A stretch of 64,000 bases of DNA from an uncultured Burkholderiaceae bacterium (GTDB lineage Bacteria; Pseudomonadota; Gammaproteobacteria; Burkholderiales; Burkholderiaceae): contig CALMPB010000155.1 in assembly GCA_937871985.1 (NCBI GenBank), forward strand, positions 1-64,000, written 5' to 3'. Position 1 is the stretch's first letter. Each line of letters begins with the position of its first letter. Made by a program: the position numbers and the translations under genes. The notes under the pieces are model-generated. The model did not search any database, was not told where the DNA came from, and saw nothing but the letters and a program-made list of their open reading frames with translations. Below, piece by piece: positions 1 to 7,017 of the stretch.

Positions 1-6
1 TCGGCC

Positions 7-525
7 GTGCGCATGCCCGAGTACGCACGGCCGCGCCTGTCGGAGGTGCAGCGCGAACGCCAGCAAGTGCTGGAGACCTTCGAGGCGCCGCACAACCTCT
101 CAGTGGCGGACTACGCCAGGCTCGCGGGCAAGTCGCGCCGCTGGATCACCTACGAGATCCAGGCCGGCAACCTGCTGTCGATCCACATGGGGCATCGCGG
201 GCAGCGAGTGCCAGACTGGCAGCTCGATCCGCTCAAGCGCAGGCTGGTCCAGTCCGTGCTGAAGCAACTGCCACGGGGCATCGACACCTGGGACATCTAC
301 CACGCACTCCTGCGCTCGTACGAGGCGCTCGGGACACGGCCGGCCATCGAAGCCGTCAACCCAACGAACCTGCACCTTGCCGCGCGGCTGGTGGCCGCAC
401 AGTGCACGCAGGCGAGCGAGCCAGTCGTGACGACCGAGTTCCCTGAGCCGGTCCGGCAAAGCGTGCAGCGGCTGGTGCGCGAAGCCGTCGCTGCCGATGC
501 CGCCGAAGCGACAGCCGGAGATTGA
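7..525 (+). CDS. MbcA/ParS/Xre-type antitoxin-like protein, possibly cut at the 5' end
   Basis: The 172-residue protein has a helix-turn-helix-like segment near residues 30-60 (SVADYARLAGKSRRWITYEI) that resembles excisionase or MerR-type DNA readers. A C-terminal part (about 95-135, with GIDTWDIYHALL and ALGTRPAIEAV) recalls the toxin-binding half of MbcA/ParS/Xre antitoxins of RES-type toxins. The GTG at position 7 is the first start in view, but the frame stays open to the window edge, so the gene may begin further left. No RES toxin is visible; a partner would have to lie left of the window. The assignment is inferred from motif resemblance only. Confidence 0.5.
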   Translation: MRMPEYARPRLSEVQRERQQVLETFEAPHNLSVADYARLAGKSRRWITYEIQAGNLLSIHMGHRGQRVPDWQLDPLKRRLVQSVLKQLPRGIDTWDIYHALLRSYEALGTRPAIEAVNPTNLHLAARLVAAQCTQASEPVVTTEFPEPVRQSVQRLVREAVAADAAEATAGD

Positions 526-552
526 TCAAGCCAGGGTCGCGCCGAGGTTCGG

Positions 553-1176
553 TCAGGCGCTTGCCTGGAGCGCTTGGAAAAACGGCTCCAGGTGGGTGCT
601 GTCCGTACTACGACGGCTCAGGAAGTACGTGGTGAGCGTCAGCGCGCCCTCTTGCAAGGGACGCTGGACAACGCCAAGGGAACGATGACCCTCGATGCGG
701 GCGGCGGGTGCGAGGCAGACGCCGTAGCCGGCGGCCACCAAGGTCATCATCAACCCGAACGATGTGGCCGTCGTGACGGCCGAGGGAACGACGCCGGCCG
801 CCGTCAGCAGTGAGTCGATCTGCCCGCAGTAGCCCACACAGCCGCGCCCATCCAGGGCGATCCAAGGGTGGTCGGCCGCCTGCTCCAGGGACACTGACGC
901 AAAGGCCAGCAAGGGGTGATGGGCCGACACGGCCAATGCCAGCGCGTCGCGCCAGACGGGGCGGACATCGATGCCTTCAGGTGCTGCGGGCGACTGGCAG
1001 AGGCCTGCCTCGAAGGCCCCCGTGAGCAGTCCTCGATGCAGATCCTCCAGGCGTTCTTCATGAAGGCGAATGGGGTGGTTCGGATGGCGCCGGCGATGTT
1101 CCGCCATCGGCACCGACAACCGGGGATAGGCCAGGCAGTCCGACAGGGCAATGTTCAAGGGATCGGGAGCGATCAT
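553..1176 (-). CDS. HTH-less LysR-type effector-binding domain protein
   Basis: This 207-residue protein is only the ligand-binding half of a LysR-type regulator. It starts directly at the first strand of that domain (LNIALSDCLAYPRL) and runs to the end of the second subdomain (TLVAAGYGVCLAPAARI, then LTLTTYFLSRR). The usual 60-residue N-terminal winged helix is absent, and no matching frame lies upstream in the 104 bp before the divergent XRE gene. Its C-terminal half resembles that of the full-length LysR at 32013-32915 (both carry LVAAGYG and an LTTY motif). It may be a stand-alone ligand sensor or a truncated relic; the clean ATG and intact frame favour expression. Confidence 0.65.
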   Translation of the reverse strand: MIAPDPLNIALSDCLAYPRLSVPMAEHRRRHPNHPIRLHEERLEDLHRGLLTGAFEAGLCQSPAAPEGIDVRPVWRDALALAVSAHHPLLAFASVSLEQAADHPWIALDGRGCVGYCGQIDSLLTAAGVVPSAVTTATSFGLMMTLVAAGYGVCLAPAARIEGHRSLGVVQRPLQEGALTLTTYFLSRRSTDSTHLEPFFQALQASA

Positions 1177-1280
1177 CGTGTCACCTGCACAACGCCGACA
1201 CTGGAAAAAACCGGGCGCGACCGGTCGATGAGATAAGTTTAACGTGGTTTAGATTCGCTTTGCGCGTGACGCTTCTGTTG

Positions 1281-1580
1281 ATGCAGAAGCGATCGGTGCA
1301 ACGCGGGAGACCCGCAGGGACAAGAACCTATGAAAGCGAGCCAGCGCGTGCTTTCGGCGTTGCCGTGCGCGAGGCACGGACTGCGCAGGGGCTTGCCCAG
1401 GAGGTGCTCGCGGAACAGGCGGGCATCGCCCGGTCGCACATGGGCAAGATCGAGCGCGGCGAGCACATGCCCACGCTGGTGTTGATCCTGCGGATCGCGA
1501 AGGGGCTGGGGTGCTCGGCCGCGACGCTGATGGCCGCGACCGAGGCGCAACTGTCCGAGGAAGAGAGCGGCACCGAATAG
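1281..1580 (+). CDS. XRE-family HTH transcriptional regulator
   Basis: A small DNA-binding protein (99 residues from the ATG at 1281; a TTG at 1260 would add seven). It has a classic XRE/Cro helix-turn-helix around residues 25-75 (AVREARTAQGLAQEVLAEQ, AGIARSHMGKIERGEHMPTL, ILRIAKGLGC). The gene is divergent from the HTH-less LysR-domain gene across about 100 bp, so the two probably share a control region. Such XRE proteins in ICEs usually control maintenance or accessory genes; its target here is not shown. Confidence 0.8.
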   Translation: MQKRSVQRGRPAGTRTYESEPARAFGVAVREARTAQGLAQEVLAEQAGIARSHMGKIERGEHMPTLVLILRIAKGLGCSAATLMAATEAQLSEEESGTE

Positions 1581-1664
1581 CCATGCCGTCGTGGCGGTGA
1601 GGTGTCAACAACGTTCTTGTACGTCAAGGCTGTGACTTGCCAGGTGTTCATTGCCACCTCGCAT

Positions 1665-1693
1665 TTGACACGCGGCCTTTTTCGTAACATCAT
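1665..1693 (+). promoter_or_regulatory. Putative promoter of the Rrf2 operon
   Basis: A perfect TTGACA at 1665-1670 is followed 17 bp later by CATCAT at 1688-1693, a weak -10; TAACAT at 1685-1690 is a better hexamer but too close. It lies just upstream of the Rrf2 start at 1701, which leaves almost no leader, so the call is tentative. Confidence 0.3.
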
Positions 1694-1700
1694 TTGTTTC

Positions 1701-2150
1701 ATGAAAAGAGACAGCCGCCTCTCGTCTGTCCTGCATGCGCTGCTGCACATGGCCGAGCAGGATGGACCCGTTACCTCGGAAACCTTGGCGCTGTGCCTGG
1801 GAACCAACCCGGTCGTCGTTCGACGCACGATGGGATACCTGCGGCAAGCGGGAATCGTCACCTCCGAACGAGGCCACGCAGGAGGATGGCGTATCCACGC
1901 CGACCTTGGCAGCGTCACCCTGCGTCAGTTGCACGAAGCCCTGGGAGAGCCGGCGACGTTTGCCATCGGCAACCGCAACGAGACACCGGAGTGTCTGGTC
2001 GAGCAGACGGTCAATGCGGCACTCGAAGGCACGTTTGCCGAAGCCGAGGCGCTGCTGCTCACGCGGTTTTCGGAAATCACCCTTGCCGATCTGGCCTCTG
2101 ACTTCGCACGCCGGCATGCGGCCTTACGACACTCAAGGAATAAATCATGA
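1701..2150 (+). CDS. Rrf2-family transcriptional regulator
   Basis: A 149-residue Rrf2-type winged-helix regulator. MKRDSRLSSVLHALLHMAEQ and the recognition helix (ETLALCLGTNPVVVRRTMGYL) are followed by the wing (GIVTSERGHAGGW), the Rrf2 signature. The longer open frame from 1602 is probably not used; ATG 1701 matches family length and the conserved N-terminus. The three-cysteine cluster of IscR/NsrR iron-sulfur sensors is missing, so this is probably a redox- or ligand-responsive member without a cluster. Its stop overlaps the start of the flavoprotein gene (2147), so regulator, flavoprotein and methyltransferase form one operon. Confidence 0.85.
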   Translation: MKRDSRLSSVLHALLHMAEQDGPVTSETLALCLGTNPVVVRRTMGYLRQAGIVTSERGHAGGWRIHADLGSVTLRQLHEALGEPATFAIGNRNETPECLVEQTVNAALEGTFAEAEALLLTRFSEITLADLASDFARRHAALRHSRNKS

Positions 2151-3070
2151 ATCACGACGTGATCGTCGTCGGCGGAAGCTACTCAGGCATGGCCGCGACC
2201 CTGCAACTGGTGCGCGCACGCAGGTCAGTGCTGGTGATCGATGCGGGCCAGCGGCGCAACCGCTTCGCCAGCCATTCACACGGATTTCTCGGCCAGGATG
2301 GTGTGCCGCCAGGTGAAATTGCTGCAAACGCACGCCGCCAGCTCGAGGCCTATCCAACGCTGACCTGGCTTGAAGGTCGGGTGGAAGCGGTCGCCGGGCA
2401 GGCGGACGAATTCACCGTCACGACGGCCGATGGCGAGTCGCACCTGGGGCGACGCATTCTATTGGCGACGGGGGTGACCGACCAGCTTCCAGCCATCGAC
2501 GGACTCGCGCAACGCTGGGGGAAGACGGTTTTTCACTGCCCGTACTGCCATGGCTATGAACTTGGACAGGGACGCATCGGCATCGTCGGTGCCAGCCCGA
2601 TGTCCATCCATCAGGCTGAGCTGCTGACGGATTGGGGGGATGTCACCTTGCTCGTCAACGGTGCATTGGAACTCAACGAGGAAATCAGGTCCACTTTGGA
2701 ACGCCGAGGCGTGGTCATCGACGAGGCCCGCATCGACAGGATCGAGGGACATGCCGACGTGACGATGGTGGATGGGAGGCGACTGAGCTTTGCGGGCCTG
2801 TTTGTTGTAACGCGAACCGCCCCCTCCAGCCCTTTGGCCGAGACAATCGGTTGTGCACTGGAAGAAACGCCCATGGGCATCCAGATCCGCACGAATGCCG
2901 AGAGCAAGACCTCGGTGCCTGGGGTCTTTGCCTGCGGCGACGCGGCACGGTTTCCTCATTCGGTGTCGCTGGCCGTGGGCAACGGGGCCATGACGGGATT
3001 TCACATTCACCGATCACTGCTTTGGCCCGAGACGATCGAGCCAGCGCAAGCGGAAAGCCGCGCTCTATGA
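2147..3070 (+). CDS. Thioredoxin-reductase-like NAD(P)/FAD-dependent oxidoreductase
   Basis: A 307-residue flavoprotein of the thioredoxin reductase fold. The FAD-binding GGSYSGMAA lies at residues 9-17, a redox-type CPYCHGYE pair at Cys131/Cys134, a second nucleotide-binding segment (GRIGIVGASPMS) follows, and the FAD-closing motif GVFACGDAA is near 260. The CPYC-HGYE arrangement is that of the TrxR-like oxidoreductases outside the true TrxB group, so the disulfide substrate is unknown. The gene overlaps the Rrf2 gene by 4 bp and shares an ATGA with the methyltransferase downstream. A role in oxidising or reducing small-molecule thiols is inferred. Confidence 0.85.
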   Translation: MNHDVIVVGGSYSGMAATLQLVRARRSVLVIDAGQRRNRFASHSHGFLGQDGVPPGEIAANARRQLEAYPTLTWLEGRVEAVAGQADEFTVTTADGESHLGRRILLATGVTDQLPAIDGLAQRWGKTVFHCPYCHGYELGQGRIGIVGASPMSIHQAELLTDWGDVTLLVNGALELNEEIRSTLERRGVVIDEARIDRIEGHADVTMVDGRRLSFAGLFVVTRTAPSSPLAETIGCALEETPMGIQIRTNAESKTSVPGVFACGDAARFPHSVSLAVGNGAMTGFHIHRSLLWPETIEPAQAESRAL

Positions 3071-3741
3071 CGTCGTTCTCCGACCCGGCGGCTGTATCGG
3101 GCTATGCGGAAAGAACCGCGAGGATCGTGCCGGGCCTGTGCGACCTGCACCGGATGGCGGGCGTGCTGCTGGCCGAACGCGCACCGGCCGACGCGCGCAT
3201 CCTGGTGCTCGGCGCCGGCGGCGGGCTGGAACTGAAGGCCCTCGCTGAAATGCAGCCCGGCTGGCAGTTCGACGGCGTCGATCCTTCCGCAGAGATGCTC
3301 GAACTCGCCCGCACGATCCTGGGCCCGATGGCGCCTCACGTGCGCTTGCACGAGGGCTATATCGACAGCGCCCCCAAGGGGCCCTTCGATGGCGTGACCT
3401 GCCTGCTGACATTGCATTTCCTGCCGCCAGCCGAGCGCCTGAAGACGCTGCAGCAGATGCACCTGCGACTCAAGCCCGGTGCGCCCCTTGTCGTCGCGCA
3501 TCACAGCTTTCCCGGCGAAGATCCCGGTCGGGACAGATGGCTCTCGCGCAATGCGGTGTTCGCGGCTATTTCCGGCGTACCCGTGCGTCAAGCCGAAGGC
3601 AGCATCGCGGCGATCAAGGAACGGCTGCCCGTGCTTTCGCCCGTGCAGGATGTCGATCTGCTCCGCGAGGCTGGATTCACGGACATCGACCTTTTCTATT
3701 GCGCGTTCACCTTCAAGGGTTGGGTCGCCCATCGAGCATGA
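3067..3741 (+). CDS. Class I SAM-dependent methyltransferase
   Basis: A 224-residue class I methyltransferase with SAM motif I ILVLGAGGGLELKAL near residues 41-55, the acidic loop FDGVDPSAEML and motif IV FDGVTCLLTLHFL. The long frame opening at 2632 is mostly a shadow of the flavoprotein gene; ATG 3067, inside the ATGA shared with that gene's stop, gives normal family length. Together with the Rrf2 and flavoprotein genes it forms a three-gene cassette, which suggests methylation of a thiol or xenobiotic linked to redox stress. The substrate cannot be read from the sequence. Confidence 0.85.
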   Translation: MTSFSDPAAVSGYAERTARIVPGLCDLHRMAGVLLAERAPADARILVLGAGGGLELKALAEMQPGWQFDGVDPSAEMLELARTILGPMAPHVRLHEGYIDSAPKGPFDGVTCLLTLHFLPPAERLKTLQQMHLRLKPGAPLVVAHHSFPGEDPGRDRWLSRNAVFAAISGVPVRQAEGSIAAIKERLPVLSPVQDVDLLREAGFTDIDLFYCAFTFKGWVAHRA

Positions 3742-3806
3742 GGGGGTATCGACGATGCAAGACATAGGGTCGGCAGGTGCGCTGCCCGTGTGTGGCGAGG
3801 AGACTC

Positions 3807-5603
3807 CTAGCCGCGCGCCAGGGACAGGTAGGGGTTGTCCGGCGGGACTTCCGCGAACAATGCCGAAGGCACCGCCAACAGATAGCCGTGCAACCGCCGC
3901 GACTTGCGCGGTCCTGTGACATCGCAGGTCCAGATGTTCAGGCCGCTGTCCTGTTTGCGGTGCAGCCCCAGCTTCTCGAAGCGCTTCTGCACCCATTGCC
4001 AGTCGTGCAGATCGTCCTGTCGGGCCAGCGCCTGGATCTCCGGATGTTCCTGCACGTATCGCTGGAAGACGCCGGGGCTGACCAGGTACGCCGTGCCATC
4101 GACGGTATGCACCAGTGCCTTCGCATCGTTGATGATGAGCTTGCGCGACTCGATGCCTTGCCTGAGCCAGGCGATGAAGGCTTCCCCGGACGGCGTGGCC
4201 TTCGCGGGAGCCGGCATCGTGGCAGGACCGGTCAGCGCCGAATGGGTCACTGTCACAGTTGCTCCGGCGGATGGTGACGGCGGTTCCGCGCCGGCGGACG
4301 ATGCACCGGCGGTGGCTGCGCCGGATGCATCGAGCATCGACAGCAGATCGGAGACCGGGTCCGCGAGCCTGGCCGGGGAATCCGCCACCCCAGGGGGCGG
4401 TGAGGTGGCCGGGATGCCGTCGGAGCCCGGCGCTGCCTCATCGCCAGGGAGGGGCTCTTCCGTCGTGACCGTGCCGGCGAACGGTGCGGGACGCTCGCCC
4501 GACTCCCAGATCAAGGCCGGCGACAGGCGCAGGAAGGTAAAGCTGTGCGACCAGCCGGTGCCGCTCGTGACGGTCGCCCGCCAGATCGCCTTCCCATCCG
4601 GGGCGGGCTGCACGATGCCATGGTCCTGGAGCACCGAGAAGACGGCGGTGTTGTTCGATGGGATGCCTCCGATGCCCTGCGACAGGAGATGCGCGCGCAG
4701 TTTGTCGCTGACCGTCTTGCTGACGAGCCAGAGTGCGTCCTGGGTCAGCCATCCATCCGACGGGCCGCCGGGCTGGTTCAGCTTGAACTCCTCGCGCAGC
4801 AGGTAGCGCAGGCCATCCAGCAGCTTGCGCTGCAGCGCATGCTTCGGCGCCGCCATGGCCCTGGCCGGATCACCGCCGAGCGCCAGGGCCACCGATGCCT
4901 GGTCGGCCTTGACGACCAGCTCGCCCAGCGTGCCGGCATGCTCGTACTGGCCCGCCAGGACGTAGAGCAGCGCCGACCATAGATCGTGGTAGTCGCTCAG
5001 CCAGTCGAGGATGCCGGCATCGAGCACACGGGTGTAGAGCAGCCCAGTGGCGGCGCCATGCAGCCGGTACTCGCGATCCGTCCGGTAACGAAAGCGGTAC
5101 GGTTGCCGCAGCGGCCCGTGCCAGGGGTGCCAGACCAGGCCATCGGCCTGCTCGACGTGCAGGTCGACCGCGATCTTGCCAATGTCGTGCAGCAGCGCGG
5201 CGTAGGCGGTGCCGGCGGTCCAGGCCTCGGCTTGCGCGGCTTGGGCCTCGGGCGAGGCGCCGGCCGGAAGCAAGTGGGACTGCCTCAGCTTGAGCGCGTA
5301 GGCCACGATCTCCAGGCCGTGGTCCAGCATGCCGCCCGGCCAGGCATGGTGATGCGCCTCCGAGGCCGGGAACTGCTGGACCAGCTCGGCGTAGCGCTCC
5401 AGTGGCGCCAGGTACAGCGAGCGGAACTGCCGACGCGACAGCGAGGTGCGCTGCCAGATGTGTTCCAGCAATCGCTGCCGGCGCGGCTCCGCCAGCAGCG
5501 ATGTGGCCGACTGCGGCCGGGTCAACCCTTTGGCAGGCTCGACGGGAGGCGGCGCCGCGGCGTTGGCCAGCGGCACCCATTTGCGCTGGAACAGCGAAAG
5601 CAT
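3807..5603 (-). CDS. traI: TraI-type MobH conjugative relaxase
   Basis: A relaxase of the MobH class that nicks oriT and pilots the transferred strand. The N-terminal TraI_2 domain carries the triple-histidine segment SEAHHHAWPGGMLDHG (His84-86) and an HD pair in ALLHDIGK (His139-Asp140), the metal-binding signature of this class. A proline/alanine-rich linker (about 410-480) leads to the C-terminal DUF1528 helicase-like domain. The start MLSLFQRKW at 5603 gives the family's usual N-terminus; the frame continues to 5798 but that part is low-complexity (KGLGKG-type). It is the leftmost transfer gene in view and is transcribed like all the others. Confidence 0.92.
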   Translation of the reverse strand: MLSLFQRKWVPLANAAAPPPVEPAKGLTRPQSATSLLAEPRRQRLLEHIWQRTSLSRRQFRSLYLAPLERYAELVQQFPASEAHHHAWPGGMLDHGLEIVAYALKLRQSHLLPAGASPEAQAAQAEAWTAGTAYAALLHDIGKIAVDLHVEQADGLVWHPWHGPLRQPYRFRYRTDREYRLHGAATGLLYTRVLDAGILDWLSDYHDLWSALLYVLAGQYEHAGTLGELVVKADQASVALALGGDPARAMAAPKHALQRKLLDGLRYLLREEFKLNQPGGPSDGWLTQDALWLVSKTVSDKLRAHLLSQGIGGIPSNNTAVFSVLQDHGIVQPAPDGKAIWRATVTSGTGWSHSFTFLRLSPALIWESGERPAPFAGTVTTEEPLPGDEAAPGSDGIPATSPPPGVADSPARLADPVSDLLSMLDASGAATAGASSAGAEPPSPSAGATVTVTHSALTGPATMPAPAKATPSGEAFIAWLRQGIESRKLIINDAKALVHTVDGTAYLVSPGVFQRYVQEHPEIQALARQDDLHDWQWVQKRFEKLGLHRKQDSGLNIWTCDVTGPRKSRRLHGYLLAVPSALFAEVPPDNPYLSLARG

Positions 5604-5894
5604 GGCGACATCCTGGTGATGGGCTGGCCGGAGGAGCCTTTTGGCCTTTTCGGGTAGGGCCTTTCCCGTTGAGGCCATTCCCTTGCCCCTTCCCCAGCCC
5701 TTTGGCCTTCGACAAGCCCTTTGGTATAGGGGCAGTTGGCTTCGTGTGCCGCAATCAATGCGGAGCCCGTGCGCTCCAGGATCGGACGGAACAAGCACTG
5801 TGTTTTCACCGGATCAGGCAGTTTCAACCGGCGCTGAAAGCACGGCAGGTCCTGAAATCCATGCGCCCGGAGGCATGCTTGTCGGGAATGAAGT
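5604..5894. other. Intergenic region upstream of traI with CCTTT-rich repeats; possible oriT area
   Basis: No gene is seen. Positions 5635-5724 contain many CCTTT/CCCTT runs, including a direct repeat AGCCCTTTGG at 5696-5705 and 5715-5724 and related GGCCTTTT and GGCCTTTC units. The strand bias (pyrimidine-rich on plus, G-rich on minus) and the location directly before the relaxase gene would suit an oriT or a traI control region. This is an inference from position. Confidence 0.35.
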
Positions 5895-5923
5895 AAGGAA
5901 GTAAGATTTCCTTTGAAACTTAC
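5895..5923 (+). promoter_or_regulatory. Putative MazE-type autoregulatory operator
   Basis: An inverted repeat AAGGAA (5895-5900) / TTCCTT (5908-5913), nested inside GTAAG (5893-5897) and CTTAC (5919-5923), lies immediately before the ribosome-binding GGAGG of the antitoxin gene. Toxin-antitoxin operons of this type are usually autoregulated through such palindromes. Confidence 0.4.
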
Positions 5924-5934
5924 GGAGGCTTCCC

Positions 5935-6153
5935 ATGCTTGCCAAGCTCACTTCGAAAAACCAGATCACGCTGCCCAAGGCGGCCGTGTCCGGCGTGGAT
6001 GCGGCGGAGTACTTCGACGTGACCGTCGAGGGCGGCCGGATCATCCTGACGCCGGTGCGGGTTCAGAAGGCCCAGGCCGTGCGCGAGAAGCTGGAGCAAC
6101 TCGGGATCACCGAGCAGGACGTCGAGGATGCCGTGGCCTGGGCGCGGCGCTGA
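5935..6153 (+). CDS. AbrB/MazE-family antitoxin
   Basis: A 72-residue protein with the SpoVT/AbrB swapped-hairpin DNA-binding fold (MLAKLTSKNQITLPKAAV, then YFDVTVEGGRIILTPV) and a short helical C-terminal toxin-binding tail. A strong ribosome-binding site (GGAGG) sits 6 bp upstream of the ATG. Its TGA overlaps the ATG of the PIN toxin gene, so the pair is translationally coupled. It should neutralise the toxin and repress the operon. Its place between traI and traG suggests that it stabilises the element. Confidence 0.88.
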   Translation: MLAKLTSKNQITLPKAAVSGVDAAEYFDVTVEGGRIILTPVRVQKAQAVREKLEQLGITEQDVEDAVAWARR

Positions 6154-6566
6154 TGCGCAGGGTCGTGCTCGACACCAACATCGTGCTGTCGGCGCTGGTC
6201 TTCAATGCAGGACGCCTGGCCTGGATACGCCATGCCTGGCAGCAACAGCAGTTGCAGCCGCTGGTCTGCCGGGAGACGGCCAGTGAACTCCTGCGCGTCC
6301 TGGCCTATCCCAAGTTCAAGCTGTCGACCTTGGAACAGCAGGAGTTGCTGGCGGACTTCCTGCCCTACGCCGATGTGGTGGAACTGCCGATGCCATGGCC
6401 CGACCTGCCGGCCTGCCGCGACGAGAAGGACCAGGTGTTCCTGGTGCTCGCGCATGTCGGCAAGGCGGATGCGTTGATCACAGGCGATGCGGACATTCTC
6501 GCCATGCGAGAGGACTTTCCCGGCTTGATCATGACCGCCGAAGCATTCGCGGCGCGGCAGGCATGA
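6153..6566 (+). CDS. PIN-domain toxin (ribonuclease) of a type II toxin-antitoxin pair
   Basis: A 137-residue PIN-domain protein of the 'putative toxin component, PIN family' group. The acidic metal-binding residues are present: VVLDTNIVLSAL (first Asp), ETASELL (Glu), RDEKDQVFL (Asp) and ALITGDADIL (Asp). The start overlaps the antitoxin's stop. The longer open frame beginning at 5913 is an artefact of the upstream region. Expected activity is Mg-dependent RNA cleavage when free of the antitoxin. The gene is the only toxin in view and is likely an addiction module for the ICE. Confidence 0.88.
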   Translation: MRRVVLDTNIVLSALVFNAGRLAWIRHAWQQQQLQPLVCRETASELLRVLAYPKFKLSTLEQQELLADFLPYADVVELPMPWPDLPACRDEKDQVFLVLAHVGKADALITGDADILAMREDFPGLIMTAEAFAARQA

Positions 6567-6622
6567 AGGAGACCGGCACGGCCTTGCCCAGCGATCGTGG
6601 AACGACCATGAGGTAACCGACC

Positions 6623-7000
6623 ATGAAGCACACCGCAGGCATGACCACCGCAGCGCGGCTGGGCCGCTGGCTGGGCGGCGTATGGCGCGGTTGGCTGCGC
6701 GCCGAGCGTCGGATGCATCGATGGCTGATGGCGCAGGCGCTGCCGGCGGGCGGTGCAGCGGTGCTGATCTGGGTGATCAAGCTGGCGGTCCTCGGGGTGT
6801 TGCTGTACGTCGCATTCTGGGTGGCGCTGATACTGGTCGCTCTCGTTGTGGCAGCCAGGATGGCGGAGCAGACGCCGGGGGGCGACGACGATTTTGACCT
6901 GCAATTTCCTGCGAGTCTGGATGAACTACGTCAAACGCCTGGCTATGATCCAAACCTTTACAACGACACCTCTCACGTGATGTACAGCGAAGAAGATTGA
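6623..7000 (+). CDS. DUF3742 family ICE protein
   Basis: A 125-residue protein typical of this ICE family, usually found between traI and traG. A basic, tryptophan-rich N-terminal part (RLGRWLGGVWRGWLRAERR) precedes a hydrophobic stretch of about 35 residues that forms one or two membrane segments (VLIWVIKLAVLGVLLYVAF). An acidic cytosolic tail ends in DTSHVMYSEED. It is on the plus strand, convergent with traG (18 bp between the stops). Its function is unknown. Confidence 0.8.
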   Translation: MKHTAGMTTAARLGRWLGGVWRGWLRAERRMHRWLMAQALPAGGAAVLIWVIKLAVLGVLLYVAFWVALILVALVVAARMAEQTPGGDDDFDLQFPASLDELRQTPGYDPNLYNDTSHVMYSEED

Positions 7001-7017
7001 AGCCGTTCATCGCTGAG

